From assembly GCA_964058805.1 (NCBI GenBank), contig CAXKVV010000971.1, positions 1 through 25,024 on the forward strand: a stretch of 25,024 nucleotides of DNA, read 5' to 3'. The stretch's first letter is position 1. Each line of letters opens with the position of its first letter. The DNA comes from Schoenoplectus triqueter. Lineage: Eukaryota; Streptophyta; Magnoliopsida; Poales; Cyperaceae. Below, in pieces: positions 1 to 9,135 of this stretch. The notes below the pieces were generated by a model. That model did no database searches. It worked only from the letters and a program-made list of their open reading frames with translations, and had not been told where the DNA came from. A program made the position numbers and the translations under genes.

Positions 1-160
1 ACTACCTTGCAATCTTTTGACAGTGCTTTAAATTTAAATGCTTTTTTTAATGCTTTTCTAGCACCTACCTCGCAATCTTCAAGTTTTGAAAATTTTAATG
101 CTTTTTTAATCTTTTGACAGTGCTGTAAACAGTGCTTTAAATTTAAAAATTAAAAAAGGC
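1..160. repeat. AT-rich short repeats at window start, possibly hAT subterminal region
   Basis: Short motifs recur here. TTTTGACAGTGCT followed by TAAA occurs near 17 and 114, CTACC(T/C)(T/C)GCAATCTT near 2 and 65, and runs of AATGCTTTTTTAA are repeated. Repeated short motifs next to the ends are usual in hAT elements. Since a hAT transposase gene follows, this is probably part of its 5' subterminal region. The left end of the element itself is not visible and probably lies before base 1. Confidence 0.4.
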
Positions 161-299
161 TAAAATAACCTCATGTAACAGCCATAATTGAATATTTTTA
201 GGGGTAAAATTATAAAATAAAAGAAATGACAAAAATACCCTCCTAAACGGTTATAAATAATTTAATTCGAAGGTTATTTTCATAATTTCACTATCAATT

Positions 300-847
300 T
301 TCATCTATAAATAGCTACACAATTCATCAAATTCATTCCATCCATCCAAACAACTCAATCTTTCATACTCTCAACTCAACGAAATATATTCTCAAACTTT
401 CTTACTCTTGTATTCAGATTCTGAAATTAAGTAGCTTTCTTAGAGGTACGTATCTTTCAATTTTATTTTTTTAGGTAAAAATAAAAATGCATTAATGCAT
501 GGTTAAAAAATCGATAGAAAATTTAAAAAAATGTTGATAATATTTTTGTGCCTTTCCCAAACCAGAATACTTATCTCTTTTTTCATTTTTTTAATCCATA
601 TTCGAAAATACTCAATTTTGTCTATGACTTCCCCAAACCAAAATAAACTTAGAAAAATATGTATGTTTTTTTAATACTTACATCTTTTTTCTAATAATTT
701 TATATTTTTTTCTATGCAGTTTTTTTCATATTTATAAAAATAATATTCAAAAATCTCAAAAAATTATAAAAATAATATTCAAAAATCCCAAAAAATTATA
801 TTAAAAATCAAAATTCAAAATCCAATTTTTTTTTATTAATCAACAAT
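300..847 (+). promoter_or_regulatory. Promoter-like region and 5' UTR with probable intron of the hAT transposase
   Basis: A TATA box (TATAAATA, 306-313) is followed by a pyrimidine- and CA-rich leader typical of plant transcription starts. A donor AGAG|GTACGT at 446 and an acceptor CTATGCAG at 718-719 suggest a 5' UTR intron of about 274 bases ending before the ATG at 848. The layout is seen in the sequence; the transcription start and the intron are inferred. Confidence 0.45.
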
Positions 848-3283
848 ATGGATCCAACTCAAAACTGGATCAACGATGCTGCTATGCAATTATGTTTGAT
901 TAGGGAATCTTTTCATCCCCAATATAAAAAGTCTTACTGGTTACAAATGAATAATGAATTATTTTTAATTTTTTGGAGCAAACGAGGAGACATTTATGAT
1001 GAATTTAAGAATGTAAAATATAAAGTGTCCATAACTTCTGACATATGGACGGCCGGTAAATATAATAAGTCATATTGTACTATTCAGTGGCGGATCTAGG
1101 ATTTTGATTAGGGGGGGGCAATTATCGGATTGTAATGGTTTATCGGGTTCAAATCCATTAACTAATCGGGTACTAAATAAAAAAATTTAATAATTTAATA
1201 TATATACTTTACTAATAAATTTTTTATTAAATAATAACATTTTATATATTAAAATAACAATAAAATAAAACTCAAAGTAATAGATAATCAAGTTGATGAA
1301 GAAAGTTTTCGACTAAGTAACTTTATATTTTGATATCTTTGCATAATTATTTTATTATGCACGGTATTAAATATTTTTTTCTCAATAAAAATAACCAGAC
1401 AATTCAGGGGGGGGCAAAAAAAATTTCCAGGGGGGGGGCACGTACCGAAAACATTATCGAAAAGCACTATTTTTCAAAATCCAGGGGGGGGCACGTGCCC
1501 CCCCCTGGATCTAACTGGATCCGCCCCTGGTACTATTACTGCTCATTGGATCATCGATGAAATCAACATTGGTACGTGGTTTTTAAATAAAAGATTACTT
1601 GCATTACGAGTACTAGATTATCCGCATGATGCATAAATAATTTTTAAATTTGTGTTAAGTATTATTGAGGAATTCCAATGTCGAGATAAGATTTTTGCAA
1701 TTGGTTTTGATAATGCTAGTAATTGTAATGCCGCAATGCGTCTTCTAACAAATATCCTTAAACCCATAATGAATGGTATATTTTTTCACTCAAAATGTGC
1801 ATGTCATATTCTAAACTTAATTATCAAAGCGGGTATGGAAGTAGACCCAGTTCAGGAATTGATCGGCAAGTACAAGGATGCTCTAAAGTATGTCGATTCG
1901 AGCATTCAAAAAAAATAAGTTTTTGCAGAGTTGTGCAGGAATATGGGCGTTGAAGTAGTGATGATCCCTTGGGATGTCGACACTCATTGGAATAGCACAT
2001 ACCGACTGTTGAAGAAAACAATTCATCTCAGACCAGCCTTGGATCGTGCACTGAGTAGAAGTCAACAGGGCCAACAATTATTTCTACAACAAAGCGAGTG
2101 GAAAACATTAGAGCTGATGGTTCCATTCTTAGAAATTTTTTATTCTGCAACAGTAAGACTTTTTGCGTGTTACACACCAACAACAGTCGCATTATTGGAG
2201 GAGCTTGCTCTAATTTCTGATTGGTACGACACCCAAAATAAAGAACTGACTGAAGAAGATATTTTATGGCATTCATTGGAACCCATGAAAGCGAAATTCC
2301 TTAAGTATTGGAGTGAAATACCCCCCATTACCATCATTGCATGTTGTCTTGACCCAAGGTAATTGTTAGATTTAAAATTTCATAATAAAATTCATATATG
2401 GTTCTTTGTGCACTAATTAAATTTTATCAATTATAGGTGGAAGGTAAAAAATACCGCAAACTTTCTTACTACAATTAGGGAGAATATTGGACTTGAAGCA
2501 GGAAATGCATATGAAGAAGTGAATACTCTTTTTGAAAGTGTATTCAGAATATATGAGCAACAACATAATGAGGTAGATTACAGTTGTCTAGATAATTTTT
2601 ATTTAAATTATAATTACTTGTACATGATAACTAAATTGTTTTTCTTTAATCAGGCAAGGGTGGCTTCGAGTGTGCCAGCACCAACCAATCCATCAACAAG
2701 AGGCAACAGGTCTACTATGTCTCGTATTCAATCCATCCTTCGTAAAAACTCTGGCTCATCTTCAACATCTATCCCACGTGCAACTAGCTCAGAGATACAG
2801 ATCTTTGCAAACTCCACATCTGAGTATGGCAATATAAGGCTCGACGATGAAAATTTTAGCATTTTATAATATTGGCATCAAGTGAAGGGCGTGTTCCCCA
2901 TTTTAGCATCCATGGCTTGTGATATTTTTGTTGTTTCTGTCTCCATAGTAGCTTCAGAATCTTATTTTAGCGCAGCTAATAGGGTTCTAACTGATAAAAG
3001 AACAAGATTGGGTGAGAATGTATTTGAGGCTCTGATTTTACTAAAGGATTGGTACGATGCAGAAAACAGACTTCAAGACAAGTCTTGGATGCACTCACTT
3101 GATCGAGAAGAAGCTACTGTCGCATCGAGTTCTAATCCAGGTGAAGGGATGCCAGAGCCAGAGGTGAACCAGAACCAATCTCATGAGGAAGAAGATCCAT
3201 TTGCAAGATACTCAAATCTATATATGTATAACTATGAAGAATATGGTTATATGTACCACCATCCGCCATCAGAACCTTTTTAG
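848..3283 (+). pseudogene. hAT-family transposase pseudogene (zinc-finger BED / RICESLEEPER type)
   Basis: This is a broken transposase of the Ac/hAT superfamily. The pieces read in one frame once two short GT-AG introns (2359-2436 and 2573-2653) and an inserted element (1085-1529) are set aside. Family landmarks in order are SDIWTAGKYNKSY (near 1037), LDYPH, GFDNASN (near 1700), a W-N-S-T-Y motif (near 1990), CLDPRWK across intron 1, and the C-terminal dimerisation segment with ASESYFS and ALILLKDW (2940-3050). The D, D and E residues expected of a hAT catalytic triad are all present. Three in-frame stop codons break it: 1634-1636, 1916-1918 and 2867-2869. I saw no frameshift. The usual N-terminal BED zinc finger is missing: only a short leader precedes the RESFHPQYK segment, so an internal deletion is likely. 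An acidic, tyrosine-rich tail of about 60 residues follows the dimerisation domain. It cannot make a full-length protein. Confidence 0.9.
1077..1537. mobile_element. Non-autonomous hAT element (copy 1) inserted in the transposase, with 8-bp TSD
   Basis: The element proper is 1085-1529 (445 bp). Its ends are inverted repeats, CAGTGGCGGATCT at the left and the reverse complement of CAGGGGCGGATCC at the right. It is flanked by the perfect 8-bp direct repeat GTACTATT (1077-1084 and 1530-1537). Eight-base duplications and CAG-type ends fit the hAT superfamily. Removing the element and one duplication restores the transposase frame through the ITAHWI segment, which confirms the boundaries. It has no coding capacity. 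The short open frames inside it, including one across its right end, are chance. A second copy lies at 6501-6915. Confidence 0.9.
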
Positions 3284-3785
3284 GGAGTAAGTTCTTTAAT
3301 TTTAATTTAAATATTTAAATTTTATTTTTTTAAATTACACTAACATATTTTCAAGTTTTTAACTCCGCCTATGTTTCTAACATAGCCGGTCCCAAGCCCG
3401 AAAAAAGGAGGAGGGAAAATTTGACAAACATAATATTTTAAGAATTAATATAAAAATATTTTAATACATGTCCATATTTTTTTGACATTTTTTTTTCATT
3501 TTTTATGTTTTATGAAATTTTTTATTTTTTTTGAATTTTACATAATACACTATATAACATATTTTTAAATTAAAAAAATAATTTTTAATATTTAGTTTCA
3601 CTTTTTAATATTTTCTATTTTTTATATTTTATTTTCAATACTCTATATTAAATAATTTAAAATACGTAAACACTTTAAAAAATTTTAAACTTTTGTTTAC
3701 AATTTTGGATTTTTTTTTTGTATTTTCTGGATTTTTGAAATCTTTGACATGTTAATGCACACCGTATTCAAAATACGAATAATTA
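3284..3785. other. AT-rich non-coding tail behind the transposase
   Basis: Mostly A/T homopolymer tracts. The only distinctive part is 3368-3415, with a TATG..CATA hairpin followed by AGCCGGTCCCAAGCCCG and a purine run. This looks like a piece of a dispersed repeat, but I cannot assign it. I see no gene here. Confidence 0.4.
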
Positions 3786-3997
3786 CAACACGTTTTGATA
3801 CGGTACGATTTGACACGACACGTTTAACACGACGTGCTTTATCCGTGACGTGCCTTAATCGTGACGTGCCGGCTTCTCCCCATTTTTAACACGGCACGAC
3901 ACGACACGAAAAATAATAAAAAAAATAATAACACGGCACGACACGACACGAAAACACGACGTGCTTTGCACGGCACGGCACGACACGGCACGATTTT
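3785..3997. repeat. CACGAC/CACGGC-rich degenerate repeat cluster
   Basis: Short units such as ACACGACACG, GGCACGAC and GACGTGC recur many times in both orientations. A longer unit, AACACGGCACGACACGACAC, occurs twice (near 3888 and 3931) separated by an A/T spacer. Such GC-rich motif clusters are typical of hAT subterminal regions, where transposase binds, so this is probably the right end region of the hAT element whose gene lies at 848-3283. The terminal inverted repeat and target duplication could not be confirmed because the left end is outside the window. Confidence 0.5.
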
Positions 3998-4009
3998 AGA
4001 ACACTAAGC

Positions 4010-4960
4010 CTGGTAAGGGCCACAAAATTGGACATTGTGCTAGTATTAATTAAGAGTTTTCATTGATATACTGATTAGAATTTTTAGATTCTTTCTTGTT
4101 ATACAATCTTTCTTTTAAAAAATATTCTAATTTTTTCCACTCTAACCTAATTTAAGATGGAGGGGGACTGGAAAGAAAGAAAACGAAGAAGTGCATGCAC
4201 AGACTCACGTGACTTGAAGGATATTCATAATTAAATTGACATAATTTATTTGAAAAGTAGTTAGCTGGTAGTCTGGTAGAATTTAGGGAAAACATGAACA
4301 CACTAACCTTTATATACATATTATTATATATTTAAAATAATAATACAAAAAAAAACATATGTGGAGTATGATCTGATCGTTCATTCGTTTGACATTCTAA
4401 AGATATGGAATTGTTTTACGATGCAAACACAAAGATATAATTTAATTTATAATATGCACGTAAAGAATTAATTCATAATTTTTTTTGGTGGGATGACGGG
4501 GTCAAATGTAATATATGTATAGCATTTTACGAAAGAAGGGGGTCAATTCACCACATTTTAACTAAAATACTTGTGCCACCGTCAAGAAAGAAGTTCAGCT
4601 TTGGATCACGCCAAAGTGAAAATTGGCCTAGCTAGAGATAAAAAAAAAGAAAAAGAAGTGAAAGTAACTATCACACTAAATTTGAATATACTTGAACCAC
4701 GACATTTATTTGACGAAATTAATTCACTTCTAAACCAGTGAAAAACGCGTGGCCTTAACAGCTTATTTTTCTAAAAAAAAAAAATGGCAAACGTAGTTTA
4801 ATTTATGTTATTTTAGACTGGAGCTCATCCACTAACATGAATTATCTGTAATTTCGACTTCAAGCATCAATTTTAGTTGCTTACTTTCACCGACCACTAT
4901 ATATCATGCAAACTGTTCATTATTAATATTCTTTTGAGAAAAAATTTTAATCCCCAAAAT
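4010..4960. other. Non-coding spacer
   Basis: AT-rich sequence with several A and T runs and no convincing open frame, RNA gene or inverted repeat. I see nothing to annotate. Confidence 0.5.
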
Positions 4961-5524
4961 TCTATCCTTCTATCCTCAAATATGTCATCTATCCTTCTAT
5001 CCTCAAATATGTCATCTATGTGTTTTTTCTTTGAACTTTTTATTTTCAATAATATATATTTTTTTAATTTTTATATACCACAATCAGATATGAATATCAC
5101 AGTAGCTATTTACGAACATCTCTATATATGAATATGAATACTCATATGTATAAGTATGAACAATATGAGTACTTCAGCTTATGTTTATGTTTCGATTAGT
5201 GTTTTGTCCCTCAAATATACCCCTCAACTTTTTTTCTCTTTTAACTTTCTATTTTCAATAATATTTTTTTTGTAAGTTTTTGTATTCCACGATCAAATAT
5301 GAATATTTTTATAAATGCAAATGAATACTCATATATATAAGTATGAACAATATGAGTCTTTCAGCTTATGATTCTGTATGTGCTCTATTTTCCAAATTCA
5401 TCCTCCAATTGTTTTCTCTTTCAACTTTTATTTAAGTAATATTTTTATTTTTGACAAGTTTTTGCATCTACGATCAAATATGAACATTCTAGTAAACTAG
5501 GTGTTTCACATCTCAAAATGAATA

Positions 5525-5526
<2 letters not shown>

Positions 5527-5561
<35 letters not shown>
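5527..5561. repeat. (TA)n microsatellite
   Basis: About 17 TA units, placed exactly where other units of the tandem array have a short TA run. It forms the left flank of foldback element A. Confidence 0.9.
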
Positions 5562-5565
<4 letters not shown>

Positions 5566-5971
5566 AAGATACCGTGAGCTTAAGCTCACGGAGGCCTTCC
5601 GTGAACTTAACTCAAAAAATATATCAAATCATATCTAAATTTTAATTTATCATTTTCATTAAATTCTTTATATGAAAATCTCATGGCATGCAAAAATTTG
5701 GAGTGTTTTGAGCTTTTTAAGTCGTGGTTTTTAATTTTTCAAAATCAACTCTAAAAATAATAATAAAATATTTAATATTTGAACATCATTTTAGAAAATT
5801 AAAAACGGTGGGTTAAAAAGCTCAAAACACTCCAAATTTTTGCATCCCATAAGATTTTCATATAAAGAATTTAATGAGCATGATAAATTAAAATTTGGAG
5901 ATGATTTGATTTATTTTTTGAGTTAATCTCACGAAAGGCCTCCGTGAGTTTAAGCTCACGGTATCTTTACT
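5562..5971. mobile_element. Foldback (MITE-like) element A
   Basis: The two halves of this 410-bp element are inverted copies of each other along almost the whole length. The ends are AGTAAAGATACCGTGAG and its reverse complement. Just inside the left end is a perfect 20-bp palindrome, CCGTGAGCTTAAGCTCACGG (5572-5591); a near-perfect version lies at the right end. The centre is an A/T loop near 5750-5800 in the opposite orientation to that of elements B, C and D. The element lies between a (TA)n tract and a (TC)n tract and has no coding capacity. Its superfamily cannot be set because the repeats hide any target duplication; the habit recalls rice Micron elements, which insert in (TA)n. Confidence 0.85.
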
Positions 5972-6008
5972 CTCTCTCTCTCTCTCTCTCTATCTATATC
6001 TATATATA
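5969..6008. repeat. (TC)n/(TA)n microsatellite between elements A and B
   Basis: About eleven TC units (5970-5991) followed by TATCTATATCTATATATA. It is the only sequence separating foldback elements A and B. Confidence 0.9.
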
Positions 6009-6417
6009 GAGTGAAGATATCGTGAGCTTAAGATCACGGAGGCCTTTCGTGAGCTGAACTCACAAAATATATCAAATCATCTCGAAATTTTAATTTATCA
6101 TTCTCATTAAATTCTTTATATGAAAATCTCATGAGATGCAAAAATTTGGAGCGTTTTGAGCTTTTTAAGTCACCGTTTTTAATTTTTTAAAATGATGTTT
6201 AAGTATTGAATATATTATTATTATTTTTAGAGCTGATTTTCAAAAATTAAAAATAGTGACTTAAAAAGCTCAAAACGCTCCAAATTTTTGCATCCCATGA
6301 GATTTTCATATAAACAATTTAATGAGAATGATAAATTAAAATTTCAAAATGATTTGATATGTTTTTTGAGTTAAGTTTACGGAAGGCCTCCGTGAGCTTA
6401 AGCTCACGGTATCTCCA

Positions 6418-6420
<3 letters not shown>
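6009..6420. mobile_element. Foldback (MITE-like) element B
   Basis: A 412-bp relative of element A. The ends are GAGTGAAGATATCGTGAG and the reverse complement of GAGTGGAGATACCGTGAG. The subterminal palindrome is intact at the right (CCGTGAGCTTAAGCTCACGG) and has one mismatch at the left. The arms share the body seen in A, with AATTTTAATTTATCAT and ATTAAATTCTTTATATGAAA followed by a GGAG(C/T)GTTTTGAGC segment. The right flank is a (TC)n tract running into (TA)n (6418-6451). Confidence 0.85.
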
Positions 6421-6450
<30 letters not shown>

Positions 6451-6492
6451 AGTATGAAAACTATGAGTGTTTCGGCTTATGTTTCAATCAAT

Positions 6493-6923
6493 GCTATATC
6501 TAGGGGCGGATGCATGATTTCGATCAGGAAGCAATTATCGGATTGTAATAGCTTATCGGGTTCAAATTCATTAACTAATTGGATTTTAAATAATAATAAT
6601 AATAATTTAGTATATATTCTTATATAATAAAAAATCATCAAAATAATATTCTTTTACATATTGAAAATAACAACAAAATAAAACCTAAAGTGATAAATAA
6701 TCAAGTTGATGATAAAAGTTTTCCTCTACGAAACATCATATTTTAAAATTTTTGTATAATTATTTCATTATGCATGATATTAAATATTTTTTTCTCAATA
6801 AACGTAATCAAACAATTCAGAGGGAATGGATTATTGAAAACATTAACCTAAAAGCACTATTTTTTAAAATCTAGAAGGGATAGCGGACCCCTGGTATACA
6901 CTAAATCTGCACCTAGCTATATC
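6493..6923. mobile_element. Non-autonomous hAT element (copy 2), with 8-bp TSD
   Basis: The element proper is 6501-6915 (415 bp), flanked by the perfect 8-bp direct repeat GCTATATC (6493-6500 and 6916-6923). It matches copy 1 at 1085-1529 along its length; for example, the left part of both carries ATTATCGGATTGTAAT and TTATCGGGTTCAAAT. It lacks the long G runs of copy 1, and its ends have diverged (TAGGGGCGGATGC against the reverse complement TAGGTGCAGATTT), so it is probably older. It interrupts a unit of the tandem array, which continues directly after it. Confidence 0.85.
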
Positions 6924-7010
6924 TCAAAAATATCCCCCAACTATTTTATCTTCTAACTTTTATTTTTTTTGGTTGGTTTGTCTACTCATAGGATGTAGGA
7001 CGAGTAAAAA

Positions 7011-7346
7011 TGAATTTTAGTCCGTTTGAGGTGTTCATATCTGTTATCACAGATATTTATATTGAAAATATTCTAGTGTGTGTTAAAAACTGAGGAATAT
7101 TTATGGGTAGAGTTAGAACACTATTATTTTTTACAAGGTTGATAGTTTTTAATAATTACTAGACACTAACAATGTCGACGGCTAAGTGCTGACGTGATAA
7201 AATGAAATTCTGTGTTGAAAAAGAAAATCATTTCTCCATTTTTCTCATACAACAAATTTTTTTTTGGAGATATATTTTGCTACAACAAAACTTGGTGTAA
7301 AAAAATGAGGAACAGAGTGGCAGCTGTAGCAGGTGTTTAAGTAGAT
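7011..7346. other. Non-coding spacer
   Basis: AT-rich and without a convincing open frame or repeat structure. I see nothing to annotate. Confidence 0.5.
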
Positions 7347-8100
7347 TAAGGGTGTATTTGGATCGTGAAAAGAATAGTGTAAGAATAAAAGAATTGAGAA
7401 TAGTGAAAAAATAGTAATTTTTCGGTTAGCGTGAGGATAGTAAAAAGGTGACGCTATTCCTGATGGTAGAAATATTATTTAGATTGTTTGTTGGGAATGA
7501 TAATGGAGAGTTGAGGAAGAACAACAGCTATTCCATCTTCATCATAGAATAATAGAATAGTAGCTATTATCACTGTTTTAGAATAACAGATTTGCGTTTG
7601 GATACACAATTGTTATTCTTATTTCGAGAACAACATTTATTCTGCTATTCCTATCCCATCTAACCATACCCTTATGTTGTGTTTGGATGATTTATAATAG
7701 CACTGTTTTGGGAACAACAATACTATTTTCGGGTTAGCAACCATCCAAATACAAAATTAAAATCAAGAATAGCAGCAGAACAGTGCTAATCCGCTAACCC
7801 ATAGAAAACGTTAGGTTAGCAGATTAGCGTCCATGAAGGTAGTGAAAATAATAAAAAAATATTTTTTTCTTTTATATTAATATGTAATAGTATTAAATAA
7901 ATATTATTATTAAATAAAATACTAAAAAATAATTAATTATTTTAACTATTCTCACGTTTCTATCCAAATAACATTTTACTAACCTGAAATAGTAAAAATT
8001 AGCACTCTTCTCACATTTCCCGAGATATCACTAATCTCAAGTACTAATCCTAACAATGTTATTCTTACACTAATCCTTTCACCATCCAAACACACCCTAA
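7347..8100. mobile_element. Tourist/PIF-Harbinger-like MITE, possibly a composite of two
   Basis: The outer ends GGGTGTATTTGGAT (from 7350) and ATCCAAACACACCC (to 8097) are inverted repeats flanked by the trinucleotide TAA on both sides (7347-7349 and 8098-8100). A 3-bp TAA/TTA target and GGG..TGTTTGG ends are typical of PIF/Harbinger MITEs. A second pair of end-like sequences meets in the middle: ATCTAACCATACCCTTA then TGTTGTGTTTGGATG (about 7655-7690). This suggests two related elements head to tail. The right half also holds a hairpin with GCTAATCCGCTAACC and GGTTAGCAGATTAGC (about 7784-7830). There is no coding capacity. Confidence 0.75.
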
Positions 8101-8643
8101 ATAATCAGGAACGTAATGCAATAAGAAGAGCATCAAGCCAAAATAATTGGAGAGCAAACAACTAATTAATGATAAAAATCAATTAACAATTAGTACTTAC
8201 ATTACACAAACTACAAAGAAAAATTAAGATCCCAAATTAATAAATAAGGACGTGCTTTATTAATGGTGAGATTGCATAGGATGGATTTAATTTCTAGAGC
8301 ATAGATCCCCTAATACAACGTGTCAATTTCATGGAGACATAAAATTGGAGCAAAATATAGCAAAGATTGTTGACAATGTGTGAATTGTCATGGGGTGGGG
8401 GGGGGGGGGGGTGGGGGGACTTTACTTAGGAAACTTACTTACGGAACTCACTCCATAATGCCAATGAGAGGAATGAACAGCGACCTATATTATTACACAT
8501 CTGACTAAGGCCCGAGAAGACGGCTCACTAAAATTTTCTATTATCTGCCTTTATTTTAAAAGAAAATGTTGGAGGTATTAGTCAAGAACTGTTGAATTTC
8601 AAGATAAAAATGTTATGCAGAAGCTGGTTTCAATATAGTCATT
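8101..8643. other. Non-coding spacer with a 15-base G run
   Basis: No gene seen. The only unusual feature is an interrupted G tract, GGGGT then 15 G (8397-8411), T, and six more G, within AT-rich DNA. Confidence 0.6.
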
Positions 8644-8652
8644 CCATACAGA

Positions 8653-9126
8653 ATTATTATGCACATTACATAAAGCTATTATCCATATTAACGACTTTAT
8701 TATATCATTTATTTTATAGTACTTAGTTAATATCGCTAATATACATAATAACTCATTTAATGTGCATTATAACAATGGGAAGGATCCGTTGACAATGATT
8801 TATCTTGACAATCTTAACAATGGATATTCAAATAAATATGAAAAAAATCTTAAAAATAGAATTTTTTTTTATAAATATGTTTTCTTCTTATATCTTTGAT
8901 GAACTATCAAATGATAATAAAATTGTATGAAATTTAAATCATCATCAATCTATATCTAGAAGAATATACCTATAATTTTTTTTTCATATTTATTTAAAAA
9001 TTCACTATTAAGATTGTCAAGATAATCATTGTCAAGTGATCCCTTCCATATAACGATACTATATAAAATGAGTGATATAATAAAGTCACTAAGATGCATG
9101 ATAACTTACATAATGTGCATAATAAT
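8653..9126. mobile_element. Foldback element with perfect 16-bp terminal repeats, interrupted by a second element
   Basis: The ends ATTATTATGCACATTA (8653-8668) and its exact reverse complement (9111-9126) continue inward as arms of about 70 bases sharing GACTTTATTATATCA. Flanking nonamers CCATACAGA and CCGTATCGA agree at six of nine positions, so a decayed 9-bp duplication is possible. A further end-like sequence, TAATGTGCATTATAAC, lies inside at about 8757-8772. The stretch between the arms is occupied by another element (see 8776-9051). A 66-codon open frame across the right arm is not taken as a gene. Confidence 0.7.
8776..9051. mobile_element. Nested foldback element (TTGACAATGAT arms)
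   Basis: The left arm ATGGGAAGGATC..TTGACAATGATTTATCTTGACAATCTTAA and the right arm, whose reverse complement starts ATGGAAGGGATC..TTGACAATGATTATCTTGACAATCTTAA, are inverted repeats of about 70 bases. They extend through AAATAAATATGAAAAAAA. The element of about 275 bp lies inside the foldback of 8653-9126. ATAAC occurs on both sides, but a clean target duplication cannot be fixed. It is non-coding. Confidence 0.75.
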
Positions 9127-9135
9127 CCGTATCGA

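Larger units (their letters stand above)
4960..7010. repeat. Interrupted tandem repeat array, unit about 187-197 bp
   Basis: Each unit contains, in order, a CCTCAAATAT..CCCCTCAACTTTTT segment, TTTCAATAATATT, a CCACGATCAAATATGAA segment, TGAATACTCATATATATAAG, and TATGAACAATATGAGT followed by TTCAGCTTATG. The AAGTATGAAC landmark falls at 5152 and 5339, a spacing of 187. The AATACT landmark falls at 5324 and 5521, a spacing of 197. The first unit also has a direct duplication of ATCCTTCTATCCTCAAATATGTC(..) at about 4963-5018. The last unit resumes at about 6450 and again at 6916, because foldback elements and a hAT element were inserted into it. The array is non-coding. Confidence 0.75.

Noticed and set aside
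1330..1560. 76-codon open frame with Gly and Pro runs
   Set aside because: It reads through the G runs of the nested hAT element and its right junction; it is not a gene.
3368..3415. Fragment with AGCCGGTCCCAAGCCCG as a LINE or other named repeat
   Set aside because: It looks like a dispersed plant repeat, but at under 50 bases I cannot assign it from the sequence alone.
3785..3997. CACGAC repeats as a CRISPR array
   Set aside because: Units are short and degenerate, in both orientations, without regular spacers, and the DNA is plant nuclear.
4877..5131. 84-codon open frame with a repeated SSNMSSILL segment
   Set aside because: It results from the tandem array and has a low-complexity F/N/I translation.
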